Shown here: one piece after another, positions 16,928 to 25,249 of the stretch | How positions within the stretch are numbered: position 1 is the first letter of the stretch | Layout of the letters: each line of letters starts with the position of its first letter | Origin: Geobacteraceae bacterium | Lineage (GTDB): Bacteria > Desulfobacterota > Desulfuromonadia > Geobacterales > DSM-12255 | DNA length: 34,564 nucleotides | Reading direction: 5' to 3' | Assembly: GCA_013377075.1 (NCBI GenBank) | Contig: JACABD010000036.1 | Span: 1 to 34,564 of the forward strand | The notes under the pieces: generated by a model | Database searches by the model: none | Told to the model about the DNA's origin: nothing | What the model saw: the letters and a program-made list of their open reading frames with translations, nothing else | Position numbers and translations under genes: made by a program

Positions 16928-18367
16928 CTATTTAATCTTCCACTCGGTTCCGGTGGCGGTATCGAGAAGCTCGATCCCTTTTGCAAGAAGCTGATCCCTG
17001 ATGGCATCACTCAGTTTGAAATCCCTGGCTTTTCTTGCGGCACTACGCTGCTCTACCAGTGCTTCAATCTCATCGGTGGAAATGCTCAGTTCCGAGCTTT
17101 TTCGGGACTTGATCCTTGCAAGGAATTCAGCCGGAACCGAATTAAATACGCCAAGAACTTCGGCCAGTCGGGCGATCTCGGCTTTTAACCTGCCCAGAAG
17201 CTCTGCACTGGCAGATTTTTCGGCAATGGCCTTGTTCAGGGCGCGAACCAGATCAAAAAGATGGGCAATGGCCAGGGCTGTGTTGAAGTCATCATCCATC
17301 GCCTCGCAGAAGCGTCCATGAAGTGATTCGACTTTTTCGACAAGTTCATCTGCTGAATTGCTTGCAGTTCCGGCAGAGGCAAGGAGTTCGTCCATGGCGG
17401 CAAGTGAGCTGTAGATCCTCTCCAGTCCTGCCTCTGCATCGGAGAGGTTTTGATCGGAGAAATCTATGGGTGAGCGGTAGTGGGCCGAGAGGAGGAAAAA
17501 ACGCAGCACTTCGCTGTCATAGGTGTCGAGAATGTCCCTGATTGTAAAGAAATTGCCAAGTGACTTGCTCATCTTCTCGGAATTGATATTAACGAAGCCG
17601 TTGTGCATCCAGTAGTGGACGAAAGGTTTTCCGCTGGCAGCTTCTGACTGGGCGATCTCGTTTTCGTGATGGGGGAAGACCAGATCCTTGCCGCCGCCGT
17701 GGATGTCGAAGGTTTCACCGAGAAGCTTCATACTCATGGCTGAGCACTCGATATGCCAGCCGGGGCGACCGTTCCCCCAGGGTGAGGTCCAGAAGGGTTC
17801 ACCCGGCTTGGCTCCCTTCCAGAGGGCAAAGTCCATTGGATGCTGTTTGCGTTCGTCAACATCCACACGTGCACCGGCCTGCATATCCTCAAGATTACGT
17901 TTCGACAGTTTCAGGTACTCTTCGTATTTTTCAACGGAAAAATAGACATCACCATCGGCAGGGTAGGCGGCTCCGGCTGCGATAAGCCGTGCAACAAGGG
18001 CAATGATTTCATCGACATATTCGGTGGCTTTGGGCTGATGGGTCGGCAGGGCCAGATTGAGCCGTGCCATATCCTCGTCAAACGCCTTGATGTAGCGCTC
18101 CGAGATGACGTTGAATTCTACTCCGTCACGGTTGGCGCGGTTGATGATCTTGTCGTCGATATCGGTATAGTTGCGGACATAGGTGACGTCGTAACCGCTA
18201 TGGCGAAGATATCTGTAGACCACATCAAAGGCGACATTTGCACGGGCATGGCCGATATGGCAGTTGTCATAGACGGTGACGCCGCAGACATACATGCCGA
18301 CTTTCCCGGGGGTGATGGGCTTGAACTCTTCCTTGGCGGAAGTCATGGTATTGAAGATGCGAAGCAT
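16928..18367 (-). CDS. cysS: Cysteinyl-tRNA synthetase
   Basis: The 479-residue class I aminoacyl-tRNA synthetase charges tRNA-Cys with cysteine in the cytosol. The signature HIGH is at 37-40 and KMSKS at 265-269. The zinc site that selects cysteine is intact: Cys28, Cys208, His233 and Glu237. Other family segments are [26 protein letters not shown] and the anticodon-binding helical C-terminus. The length is normal for bacteria and the protein looks complete. The start is supported by AGAGGATT about seven bases upstream of the ATG. The DksA-like gene follows on the same strand after 116 bp. Confidence 0.98.
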   Translation of the reverse strand: MLRIFNTMTSAKEEFKPITPGKVGMYVCGVTVYDNCHIGHARANVAFDVVYRYLRHSGYDVTYVRNYTDIDDKIINRANRDGVEFNVISERYIKAFDEDMARLNLALPTHQPKATEYVDEIIALVARLIAAGAAYPADGDVYFSVEKYEEYLKLSKRNLEDMQAGARVDVDERKQHPMDFALWKGAKPGEPFWTSPWGNGRPGWHIECSAMSMKLLGETFDIHGGGKDLVFPHHENEIAQSEAASGKPFVHYWMHNGFVNINSEKMSKSLGNFFTIRDILDTYDSEVLRFFLLSAHYRSPIDFSDQNLSDAEAGLERIYSSLAAMDELLASAGTASNSADELVEKVESLHGRFCEAMDDDFNTALAIAHLFDLVRALNKAIAEKSASAELLGRLKAEIARLAEVLGVFNSVPAEFLARIKSRKSSELSISTDEIEALVEQRSAARKARDFKLSDAIRDQLLAKGIELLDTATGTEWKIK

Positions 18368-18427
18368 TTTAATCCTCTGTCAGTTAAAAGTCATGGGAAT
18401 CTAGCACAATGGGGGGATAAAGTGAAG

Positions 18428-18465
18428 GGGGTATCGGGATTGACCGCAGATCGTCCGGATACCCC
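18428..18465 (-). terminator. Possible terminator hairpin after the lipoprotein gene
   Basis: An 8-bp stem GGGGTATC (18428-18435) with GATACCCC (18458-18465) encloses 22 nt that could add a few inner pairs. It lies 18 bp beyond the lipoprotein stop. The following minus-strand sequence (CTTCACTTTATCC) is only mildly T-rich, so termination is uncertain. Confidence 0.4.
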
Positions 18466-18482
18466 GAATTGCAGGGTCTGTT

Positions 18483-18863
18483 TCAGTTGTTTTTTTGCGG
18501 CAGACATTCCTCGACAAAATCCTTTGTCAGATCGTTGCAGTTGAGGCGAAAGCCGAAGGGCCAGTAAACAAACGCATAGGGTGGCCAGAAAATCGAGATG
18601 ATCCGGAACTGGGCCGGAATCTGCCCCTGTTTAACTACTTTATCCTTTTGAACAAGGCTGTAGTTTATGTCAGCCGCAACATCCCAGAAAAAAGGGGTTG
18701 TTTTGAGGATCGGATTCCCTTTTTCATCTTTTTCAGACTCAAACACAACCCGCTCCCCCTTAATCATCAGGTCGGTGTCAGGTGGAAGCTTGAAACTGGC
18801 TGAAGTGCTGCATCCGCTAAGCATGGCGAAGAGAAGCAGGGGTACGAACAGCAAATATTTCAT
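18483..18863 (-). CDS. Small predicted lipoprotein, unknown function
   Basis: The 126-residue product begins with a lipoprotein signal peptide, MKYLLFVPLLLFAMLSGC. LSGC is the lipobox, and the cysteine at 18 would be lipidated. The mature part has a Lys/Glu-rich strand segment and an aromatic stretch (IISIFWPPYAFVYWPFGFRLNC) that may lie against the membrane, plus two later cysteines in FRLNCNDL and VEECLPQ. I do not recognise the family. After signal peptidase II cleavage it should be anchored to the inner or outer membrane. The ATG has GAGGT five to six bases upstream. It lies between cysS and the VWA-like gene on the same strand. Confidence 0.85.
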   Translation of the reverse strand: MKYLLFVPLLLFAMLSGCSTSASFKLPPDTDLMIKGERVVFESEKDEKGNPILKTTPFFWDVAADINYSLVQKDKVVKQGQIPAQFRIISIFWPPYAFVYWPFGFRLNCNDLTKDFVEECLPQKNN

Positions 18864-18919
18864 GATCTACCTCGCAGAAAATTTTATTTGAACTTTATCA
18901 TGGTTGCCAAGGCTGTCAA

Positions 18920-20089
18920 CTATGATTCAAGTCTCAGCTCAACCCCCCATGGCACCGGCTTCTCACCATCACCGGTCAGTACCCAGAGTGTCGGAAACTC
19001 CATCTCCCCTGGAGCCGGGCCGATACCGTCGGTCAGATATATGACAGCCGCAGGTCTTGGCTGCATTGTCCTGGCATAGTCGAACACCGGCCTCAGGTCG
19101 GTGAAGCCGCCGCCACTATAGCTTTCAACCGGGACGAAGCCGCTATTAAAACTCTCGATCCGCTGAATACGGCTGTTAGCATAAAGAACCGTAATTGCCG
19201 AATCTCCCCCCCTGGCAATCCTGACAAGTTCGGCGGCAAACGCTTCACGTAACTGCGGAGTATTGGTCGAGTCGCTGACATCGATGCCGACAAGGAGGTT
19301 CAGCCGGTGTCGCTTTCTCGCTCCCGGGGTTTGATGCTCAAAACGGCGGTTCTCCCGCTGCCAGGTCGATTTTCTGCCGACCCGACCGGCATTTGCCACG
19401 AACTGCCGCAGAATCATCTTCCACGGAATTCGTGGCGGCGCAAGGAAGACTTCAACCAGTGGCCGAAGCTCACCGGGGAGCTCACCGTCGCACTTTTCAA
19501 AGGCGTCCCTGACCATTGTCCTGACCATCTCCTCGGCAAGACGCAGCGGTGTCGAATCCGCTTCATCCCAGATTGCATGGTCGTCTATCGGCAAACAAAG
19601 ACTCTCATTTTCGCCTTTTCCGGCACGTCCGGCATCATCGACCTCGGCGCTTCCGACTCCGGCACCTTGCAGGTTGCCGGTGTCAAAGTGGTCAACAAGC
19701 TTCTGGTAATATTCCTCTGCGGCAAGGCCGTCCGGCAGGTGAAAATATTCGGGAAAAGGGGCAGAAAGGGGCATCCCCTCCAGAGCCGGATTGATAGCCA
19801 GGTCGCAGGCAATATCCCAGTCGTGGCGGTTACGCTCCTTCTTGCGCAAGGGGTGGAGGTGCAGGAGGTGCAGGATGCAGTGCTCCAGAAGGGCCTCCTG
19901 CTCCCGCAGAGGATAAATTGCAAGAGCCGTTTCATTCACTCTGAGGGTCGGAATGCCGGAACTGATGGTCAGCCCGAGCGGAGCATCAGATGATCCACCG
20001 CTTTTGCGCAGTCCTGCCAGCAGCCAGCCGTAGAACGGGCGCTTTTTGAGGAGGCGGACAATTGTATTTTCAATGATTTTTGAGCTCAT
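18920..20089 (-). CDS. VWA-like/DUF2201 putative metallopeptidase protein
   Basis: The 389-residue protein has the two-part DUF2201 layout. The N-terminal metallopeptidase-like domain (about 1-230) has H70-C-I-L-H74 followed by HLHP, and a WDIACDLAINPAL motif (91-103), the equivalent of the third metal-ligand region. The C-terminal VWA-like domain (about 262-389) starts LLVGIDVSDST, with a MIDAS-type D270-x-S272-x-S274, and includes SGGGFTDLRPVFDYA with a second metal-site threonine. Proteins of this type usually sit beside a MoxR AAA+ ATPase that loads metal centres or remodels targets; no such gene is in this window. Substrate is unknown. The ribosome site is weak (AAAGGCA, about ten bases from the ATG). 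Confidence 0.8.
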   Translation of the reverse strand: MSSKIIENTIVRLLKKRPFYGWLLAGLRKSGGSSDAPLGLTISSGIPTLRVNETALAIYPLREQEALLEHCILHLLHLHPLRKKERNRHDWDIACDLAINPALEGMPLSAPFPEYFHLPDGLAAEEYYQKLVDHFDTGNLQGAGVGSAEVDDAGRAGKGENESLCLPIDDHAIWDEADSTPLRLAEEMVRTMVRDAFEKCDGELPGELRPLVEVFLAPPRIPWKMILRQFVANAGRVGRKSTWQRENRRFEHQTPGARKRHRLNLLVGIDVSDSTNTPQLREAFAAELVRIARGGDSAITVLYANSRIQRIESFNSGFVPVESYSGGGFTDLRPVFDYARTMQPRPAAVIYLTDGIGPAPGEMEFPTLWVLTGDGEKPVPWGVELRLES

Positions 20090-20156
20090 GGTTTTATTGC
20101 CTTTGGGCAGGTGAAATATAGGATATCCCCCTGTAGGTTCTTCAGTTCCGCATAAT

Positions 20157-21458
20157 TCAAGCAGAAGGCGGCTTCGAAGCTCTGATAATCTTCAACTGTT
20201 CCTCTTCACAGGCAGGGCACATACCGTGGCTGAACAGTGCTTCTGAATGGTCGGTAATATATTTTTCCAGTTGTTGCCAACTATTCTTATCATCCCTGAT
20301 TTTCTTGCAGTACATGCAGATAGGGATGATCCCTTCCAACTGCTTGACGCGAGCAAGCGATGTCTCCAGTTCGAAGTTCTTTAGATTCAGTTCAGTTGTA
20401 CGATCAGAAACGCGCTGTTCCAGCTCTTCATTCAACCTGAATAGATTAACCTCAGCAAGTTTCTCCTGTTTGTATCTGGCGAATAATCCCCATGACAAAA
20501 ATATCGTGACCAGAACGTAAAACAGCGCCAGCGCCACAATCTTTGCCGTGTCGTACCGCCATCCGGCAAGATAGTCCCTGGTTGTCAGACCGACATTGAC
20601 AAAAAGAGGATACTTGCCGATTTTGTGGAAGGAGACAATTTTGGCGGTATTATCCCAGCTGGTAGGGGTAAAGAAGGTCCCCTCCGGCTTACCGGCATCA
20701 AACAGCCTGCGCAGTTCAGGTGACATGGTCTTGTTGCCGACGATAGAGCCGATCTCCTTGGGCGCCGGATAACGGGCAATTATCCCCATTTCAGCGTCAC
20801 GCAGGGATATGCCTCCGCTTGGGCCGATATCCAGCGAAGCAAATATTTTTGAAAAGAAATCGAGGGATAATGTCCCCCAGACAACTCCCAGAAAAGCGCC
20901 ATCCGGCCGGTTGATTCGACGGGCAACAACAACAAGCCACTTATTGCTCAATCGCCCCAGAATCGGTTTCGAGATGAATAGCCCTGCATTGGGGTCTTTT
21001 CGACAGGTTTTGAAGAAATCACGGTCAGCAATGCTTACTGTCTTGTCGCTTTTCAAATCTGCTCCGTAGACAATATCTCCTTTTGAGTCTGCCATCAGAA
21101 GGTTGTCCACCTCAAGAATGCGCACATGCTGCTTTGCCAAAACCTTATTCATGGCCTGTTTACTTAAACCACCGGATCTGTTGAGCTCGACAGCCTCATC
21201 CGAGGCAGAGAGCAGCACAATGTCAATCTTGTCGAGTATATTGGTAATATCATGTTCAAGCAGGCGGGAAATATTTTGGGCACTGATTTTCGCACGTTCT
21301 TCGTGCTCATGGTGAAGGTGCCAGGCGAACATGACTACCAGGCAGAGTACGATCAGATTGGCGAAAATGATCCCGGCAGCCAGTCGTACAGCAAAAGCAC
21401 GTATGGCTTGCTTAAATTCCTTTGGCTGCTCTTTGGATTCAGCGTGAAGATCTTGCAT
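20157..21458 (-). CDS. Membrane Cache-domain sensor with CxxC/CxxC tail
   Basis: The 433-residue protein has a membrane segment at about 22-46, an extracytoplasmic double-Cache-type ligand-binding region (about 55-300, including DNLLMADSKGDIVYG, DRDFFKTC and GRLSNKWLVVVARR), a second membrane segment at about 305-326 and a coiled coil (333-374). The cytosolic end has no kinase, GGDEF, EAL or methyl-accepting domain. It ends in a short module (about 375-420): EGIIPICMYCKKIRDDKNSW, then YITDHSEALFSHGMCPACEE, with Cys381, Cys384, Cys414 and Cys417. I recall a similar tail at the ends of many Geobacter sensor and response-regulator proteins; its function is not known to me. The four cysteines could bind zinc or act as a redox switch. 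The ATG has GAGGAGG upstream. A hemerythrin gene lies upstream on the same strand. Confidence 0.82.
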   Translation of the reverse strand: MQDLHAESKEQPKEFKQAIRAFAVRLAAGIIFANLIVLCLVVMFAWHLHHEHEERAKISAQNISRLLEHDITNILDKIDIVLLSASDEAVELNRSGGLSKQAMNKVLAKQHVRILEVDNLLMADSKGDIVYGADLKSDKTVSIADRDFFKTCRKDPNAGLFISKPILGRLSNKWLVVVARRINRPDGAFLGVVWGTLSLDFFSKIFASLDIGPSGGISLRDAEMGIIARYPAPKEIGSIVGNKTMSPELRRLFDAGKPEGTFFTPTSWDNTAKIVSFHKIGKYPLFVNVGLTTRDYLAGWRYDTAKIVALALFYVLVTIFLSWGLFARYKQEKLAEVNLFRLNEELEQRVSDRTTELNLKNFELETSLARVKQLEGIIPICMYCKKIRDDKNSWQQLEKYITDHSEALFSHGMCPACEEEQLKIIRASKPPSA

Positions 21459-21489
21459 GGCAGCCTCCTCTCATCCCTTCGGTGCGTAA

Positions 21490-21495
21490 AGTATA
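21490..21495 (-). promoter_or_regulatory. Possible -10 element of the Cache sensor gene
   Basis: TATACT on the minus strand (5 of 6 consensus) lies 31 bp before the sensor ATG, within the 101-bp gap after the hemerythrin gene. No good -35 is visible at 16-18 bp spacing, so this is tentative. Confidence 0.3.
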
Positions 21496-21559
21496 CCATC
21501 CGGGTCATAAATTGGCGCCTGTAGTACGAAAAAATGATAGAGTCAGCCCTGACTGACTG

Positions 21560-21967
21560 TTAACAGAGACCGTACTCGTTAAAGTGGCTCGAATATTTCA
21601 TATCCGTTCCGAGTATGTGATTCTGCAGCCAGTCCTTGAGAAAATCCAGTATTTCTATGGTAAACACAAAACCGGCACTCTCCAGTCTCCCATTTAAATC
21701 CTGTGCCTTTATGGAGAACTGATCATGCTCGGCCTTATGGGCAGAATACGCTGGGTAATTGAACCGCTGCATATACTTTTCTTCCATTTGAAAATGAGTC
21801 TGGGCATAACTTATCATTGAATTGATTATTTCTTTCTGAACCTCACGACCTTTCTGAGAAATATGAGCATCATACAAACGGTTAAGCATATCGATCAAGG
21901 CCTTGTGCTGATCATCGATCTCCTTCACCTTGACACTGAACGAATCTTCCCATGGGAAATATGCCAT
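21560..21967 (-). CDS. Bacteriohemerythrin
   Basis: The 135-residue four-helix protein binds O2 at a non-haem di-iron site. All seven iron ligands are present, numbered from the chosen start: His21 (DQHK), His58 and Glu62 (HFQMEE), His77 and His81 (AHKAEHD), His117 and Asp122 (HILGTD). The frame runs upstream to a TTG at 21982 and an ATG at 21973, but the ATG at 21967 is eight bases after GGAGG and gives the usual family start ([12 protein letters not shown]). Proteins of this kind store or deliver O2, or protect anaerobes from it. The downstream Cache sensor is on the same strand after 101 bp; a shared role in oxygen or redox response is possible but unproven. Confidence 0.94.
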   Translation of the reverse strand: MAYFPWEDSFSVKVKEIDDQHKALIDMLNRLYDAHISQKGREVQKEIINSMISYAQTHFQMEEKYMQRFNYPAYSAHKAEHDQFSIKAQDLNGRLESAGFVFTIEILDFLKDWLQNHILGTDMKYSSHFNEYGLC

Positions 21968-22196
21968 TTTCATTGCCTCCAAATGAATATTTTGTGAACC
22001 GACAACAACGATTCACATAAATGAAAAAATAGACGAGCTTGTTGACAGTCATGATTTTGCATCAGCTGTGCCGGATGATCGCTGGCCCTCTCTGAGCACG
22101 GTTAGCGTCAATATCAGTGGCGATGCAGCAAAAAAATATTGTCGCAGATAAAAATGAACAACTAATTATCCACCTAATCCCTCCCTTTTTGACACC

Positions 22197-22307
22197 TCAC
22201 TGTGCGAAGCGTGCGGCCATCTGCCTCTGCAGTTCCTCCGCCGATACATCCTCGACATGGGTGGCCAGGTTCCAGATATTGCCGAACCGGTCTTGCGTCG
22301 CCGTTTG
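22197..22307 (-). pseudogene. Remnant of a VOC/glyoxalase-family gene (C-terminus only)
   Basis: Read on the minus strand, this open stretch encodes DRFGNIWNLATHVEDVSAEE followed by LQRQMAARFAQ and a stop. It matches the C-terminal end of the intact VOC protein at 33544-34014 (DPFGHKWSIATHVEDVSPEE). Upstream of 22307 the frame meets a stop and the next gene (LysE family) ends at 22315, so about three quarters of the gene is gone. The nucleotide sequences of the two copies clearly differ, so this is the remnant of a diverged relative and not a recent duplicate. The flanking 21968-22196 holds no gene I can see. Confidence 0.75.
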
Positions 22308-22314
22308 TCATGGA

Positions 22315-22929
22315 TCACTTCTCCGCTATGGCCAGATGCACCCCCAATCCGGCAAATGCGGCGGCAAAGCTGCGGCGCAACCAGACCTGAACCGGCTCCG
22401 ATTCGATGACGGTGGTGCGGAAGGCATGGGCCAGCAGCCCGTAGATGACAAAGACGACAAAGGTCATGGCCATGAAGACGCCGCTTAAGAGCAGCAGTTG
22501 CATGAGCGGCGCGGCGCCCCCCTGTGTCACGAACTGCGGCAGGAATGCCAGAAAGAAGATAGTCAGCTTGGGGTTGAGAATGTTGAGCAACAGTCCCTTC
22601 ACTACCAGTGACAGCGCCGTGCTTCGCAATGGCGTGGTGTCCAGGGCGAATGTTGCGGTGTCTCGCCAGGTCCCGTAGGCAATATAAAGCAGGTACGCCG
22701 CTCCGGCGTACTTGAGGGCCTGAAACGCCAGGGCGCTGGTGTGCATGATGGCGGCCAGACCGCAGATGGTTGCCAGTAGATGGGGAATGATCCCGGCAGT
22801 ACAGCCGAGCGCCGCATGGATGCTGGCCGTGCGCCCCTGGGCGATGCCGGTGGATACGGTGAAAATCACGCCGGTACCGGGGATCAGAACGACGATGAGC
22901 GAGGTGATAAGGAATTGGGTGCTGATCAT
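22315..22929 (-). CDS. LysE/RhtB-family amino acid exporter
   Basis: The 204-residue inner-membrane protein belongs to the LysE/RhtB exporter family. It shows the family start (MISTQFLITSLIVVLIPGTGVIFTVSTGIAQGR), where PGTG near residue 17 corresponds to the usual PGP, then six hydrophobic segments. GLLLNILNPKLTIFFLAFLPQF is the conserved NPK region in the middle. Such carriers export amino acids, homoserine lactone or related metabolites using the proton gradient; the substrate cannot be told. The ATG is seven bases after AAGGAG. A remnant of a VOC gene begins eight bases past its stop, so the 3' side is a rearrangement boundary; the protein's own end looks complete (GLGVHLAIAEK). Confidence 0.9.
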   Translation of the reverse strand: MISTQFLITSLIVVLIPGTGVIFTVSTGIAQGRTASIHAALGCTAGIIPHLLATICGLAAIMHTSALAFQALKYAGAAYLLYIAYGTWRDTATFALDTTPLRSTALSLVVKGLLLNILNPKLTIFFLAFLPQFVTQGGAAPLMQLLLLSGVFMAMTFVVFVIYGLLAHAFRTTVIESEPVQVWLRRSFAAAFAGLGVHLAIAEK

Positions 22930-22972
22930 AAACAGACTCCTTCACGATTCTACGTATAAATAATGCGTTAAG

Positions 22973-23467
22973 TCATAATTCCAACTTATAGCGCGCGTAG
23001 GGTGCCCCAGCGATGGGATTCAGCACTTTGTCCATCACAAATCCCATCCGTAGATAGAGCGGCAGTGCGACACTCATAACCGGGCTGGTGTGCAGGCCGA
23101 TGCAGTCGGCCCGATCGCGCCGGGCGCGACGGATGCATTCCTCGGTCAGCCTTCTGCCGATCCCTTTTCCCCGACAGGCCGGATGGGTAACAAGCATACG
23201 GATGGTCGGCCAACCTTCGGGGAACATGTCAGGATTCGAGGTCGTTGGAGGCATATAGCAGACCGCGCCTAAAATACTGCTCTGATCGGCGGCGACTATC
23301 AGTTCGCCTTTGGCCGCCAGACTGGACATATTCCCAATCGCTGCCAGCATAGCGTCCCACTGGCCGGGGTCATAACCGGGCTTCAGCACTTGCCATGCCT
23401 CAACCGCCAGTTCGTTGATTGTGAAATAGTCTTGCTCAAGGGCATTTCTGATTTCGTAGTGTCGCAT
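22973..23467 (-). CDS. GNAT-family N-acetyltransferase
   Basis: The 164-residue protein has the GNAT fold: an N-terminal YEIRNALEQDYFTINEL, then the acetyl-CoA binding motif A (MLVTHPACRGKGIGRRLTEEC; R-G-K-G-I-G-R binds the pyrophosphate) and motif B (IGLHTSPVMSVALPLYLRMGF). GNAT enzymes acetylate amines of small molecules, peptides or proteins; the target is not predictable here. The ATG follows GAGGAA by about eight bases. It lies 43 bp upstream of the LysE-type exporter on the same strand, and the two may be cotranscribed. Confidence 0.9.
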   Translation of the reverse strand: MRHYEIRNALEQDYFTINELAVEAWQVLKPGYDPGQWDAMLAAIGNMSSLAAKGELIVAADQSSILGAVCYMPPTTSNPDMFPEGWPTIRMLVTHPACRGKGIGRRLTEECIRRARRDRADCIGLHTSPVMSVALPLYLRMGFVMDKVLNPIAGAPYARYKLEL

Positions 23468-23494
23468 CGTCTTTCTTCCTCGATAATTCCGGTT

Positions 23495-24283
23495 TCATTT
23501 CGGGGTAATTTCCTTTTTCCAACCAACATAAACCGCAATTGGTACGGTATACATTACCGTTTCACCGTCTCTCCGAGCATTAATTCCAAGACGGTCTATT
23601 CCGATGTCATTTGTGACCATGTCTCTCAATTTCGGTTCGTCTCCTGGTTTTGGAAAGGATGCCCGTAGTTGAGTTTCCAACTCGATATTGACGCCATAGG
23701 TGCTCTGTCGGCAATCAAGCAGACCGGAATCTTGAAAAAACGCAGCAAACTCTTCATGAGTCAAGGCGTGGGTATGGGAAGGATCGCGCATGATTTCCAG
23801 TTGGTCGTAAAACTCAGACTTTGATGATTCCACTGCTACGTCTGCAACCATCACGCGACCACCCGGGCGGCACACCCTTATCATTTCCGACAACGCCTTT
23901 TCCGGTGTCAGCAAGTGATGAAAGCTGTAACGGGTTATCACCAGTGAAAATGAGTTGTCGGCATAGGGCAGCGGGACCGCTTCTCCAATGGCCCAGGTTA
24001 TGTTTTCAAGCTGCTGTTCCTGCTGACGCTTCTTTGCCTGCTCAATCATCGCCGGTGTAATGTCTACTCCGGTCACATGCCCGGCATGCCGGGCGAATTC
24101 GCAGGCGACCAGCCCCGGACCGCACGCAACGTCCAGCACAGTATCATCAGAACAAACGCCAGAAAGATTGATGAGTGTCTGCATAGCATCCAAGTGCCCA
24201 GGCACTTGTGCAAACGGAATGGCCTGGCGCGAGAATTGTTCGTCAATTTTGGCTTGATGCATCTGTTCTTTTTGACGGTTCAT
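23495..24283 (-). CDS. Class I SAM-dependent methyltransferase (UbiE-like)
   Basis: The 262-residue protein has the methyltransferase motifs in order: motif I VLDVACGPGLVACEFARHAG, the acidic residue ending strand 2 in VTGVDITPAMIEQAKKR, then ITWAIGEAVPLPYADNSFSLVITRYSFHHLLTPEKAL and CRPGGRVMVADV. It resembles UbiE/Methyltransf_11 enzymes acting on small molecules; substrate unknown. The frame extends upstream to 24394, but the ATG at 24283 has an excellent AAAGGAG site seven bases away, and the extension would run into the divergent AraC gene. The shared 77-bp region with the AraC-type regulator at 24361 suggests that regulator controls this gene. Confidence 0.88.
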   Translation of the reverse strand: MNRQKEQMHQAKIDEQFSRQAIPFAQVPGHLDAMQTLINLSGVCSDDTVLDVACGPGLVACEFARHAGHVTGVDITPAMIEQAKKRQQEQQLENITWAIGEAVPLPYADNSFSLVITRYSFHHLLTPEKALSEMIRVCRPGGRVMVADVAVESSKSEFYDQLEIMRDPSHTHALTHEEFAAFFQDSGLLDCRQSTYGVNIELETQLRASFPKPGDEPKLRDMVTNDIGIDRLGINARRDGETVMYTVPIAVYVGWKKEITPK

Positions 24284-24360
24284 AATAGCTTCTCCTTTTA
24301 ATGATGAGGTAAGGAGATAATACCTTGCAATGAGTCTGGCTGTCTTGCTATGCTTAGACA
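24284..24360. promoter_or_regulatory. Divergent promoter region, methyltransferase / AraC regulator
   Basis: The 77 bp between two divergent start codons must contain both promoters. It includes the near-repeats TTGCAATGAGTCTGG and TTAGACAATGAGTGTC (sharing CAATGAGT) about 30 bp apart, which could be binding half-sites for the AraC-type protein. No confident -35/-10 pair could be chosen by eye. Confidence 0.4.
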
Positions 24361-25161
24361 ATGAGTGTCGGAAAATTGCCAAAATTGTTGCCAATAGAAA
24401 TTGGATACAGAATTGACCCGGCGTTACCGATTATCCCTCTCGCAATGCAGGTTAACCAGGCGGGTTGCGCTGCGCCCCATGTTCACCCTCGTGGACAATT
24501 TATCTACGCCAGTAGTGGTGTCATGAGGGTTGTGTGCGGTCGAGATGTCTGGGTGGTACCTCCTTCACAGGCGGTATGGGTACCGCCAGAAATCGAACAT
24601 GAAGTATATTTTCCCGGAGAGGTTTCATTGCGCAATCTCTTCATTGCCCCTTCGGTTTCAGCAGATTTGCCGAAAGTTTGCACGATTGTTAAGGTGTCGC
24701 CCCTGTTACGCGAATTGATTTTAAAAGCCGTACTTGTTGGGGACAACTATGTGCCTGAAAGCCCAGGTTATCGGCTTATGATGGTGATTCTCGACGAACT
24801 GCGTCAGGCAGAGCCAACAGAACTTCACTTACCAATGGGCCGTGACGAAAGACTTCTGCGAGTATTAGAGGCATTGCTAAAAAATCCTGGAGCCCCCCGT
24901 GAACTGGATGAATTGGCTTCGATTGCCGGTGCCAGTCCTCGCACGCTATCACGCTTATTTGTTCGCGAGACGGGTCTGACTTTTGGTGCATGGCGGAAAA
25001 GGCTTCTTTTGCAGGAAGCTATCGACCGCCTGGGAAAAGGCCAAAATGTTACTTGTGTGGCCTTCGATTTAGGCTATCAGAGCCTTAGCGCGTTTATCGA
25101 AATGTTCCGTCAGTCGCTCGGGGCATCTCCGGGACAATATTTGCGGCAGAACCACAATTAA
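24361..25161 (+). CDS. AraC-family regulator with cupin N-terminus
   Basis: The 266-residue regulator is the only confident plus-strand gene. Its N-terminal half is a cupin-like sensor (HVHPRGQFIYASSGVMRV, then VVPPSQAVWVPPEIEHEV), and the C-terminal 100 residues are the double helix-turn-helix (ELASIAGASPRTLSRLFVRE; VAFDLGYQSLSAFIEMFRQS; SPGQYLR). The order of segments resembles the NimR/YdhB-like group that controls an adjacent, divergent gene, often an exporter or modifying enzyme. Here the divergent neighbour is a methyltransferase, followed by GNAT and LysE-exporter genes, so the three may be its regulon. The start is close to the upstream gene and its ribosome site is unremarkable. Confidence 0.9.
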   Translation: MSVGKLPKLLPIEIGYRIDPALPIIPLAMQVNQAGCAAPHVHPRGQFIYASSGVMRVVCGRDVWVVPPSQAVWVPPEIEHEVYFPGEVSLRNLFIAPSVSADLPKVCTIVKVSPLLRELILKAVLVGDNYVPESPGYRLMMVILDELRQAEPTELHLPMGRDERLLRVLEALLKNPGAPRELDELASIAGASPRTLSRLFVRETGLTFGAWRKRLLLQEAIDRLGKGQNVTCVAFDLGYQSLSAFIEMFRQSLGASPGQYLRQNHN

Positions 25162-25249
25162 TCGATATCCTCAGCACAAATCCACGGCATTAGTTGCCTG
25201 GCCCCATCTCACCCTCTGGCTGATGAATAAGATTCAAGTATTGGGATGT

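Noticed and set aside
16862-16928. Inverted repeat AGCGGAT/ATCCGCT between cysS and the DksA-like gene
   Set aside because: The arms are over 50 bp apart with no inner pairing, so it is not a credible terminator or operator.
22166-22945. Minus-strand 259-aa frame overlapping the LysE gene
   Set aside because: It is the out-of-frame shadow of the exporter; the LysE frame has the membrane segments and ribosome site.
24284-24394. Upstream extension of the methyltransferase to 24394
   Set aside because: It would overlap the AraC gene start, and the ATG at 24283 has a strong AAAGGAG site.
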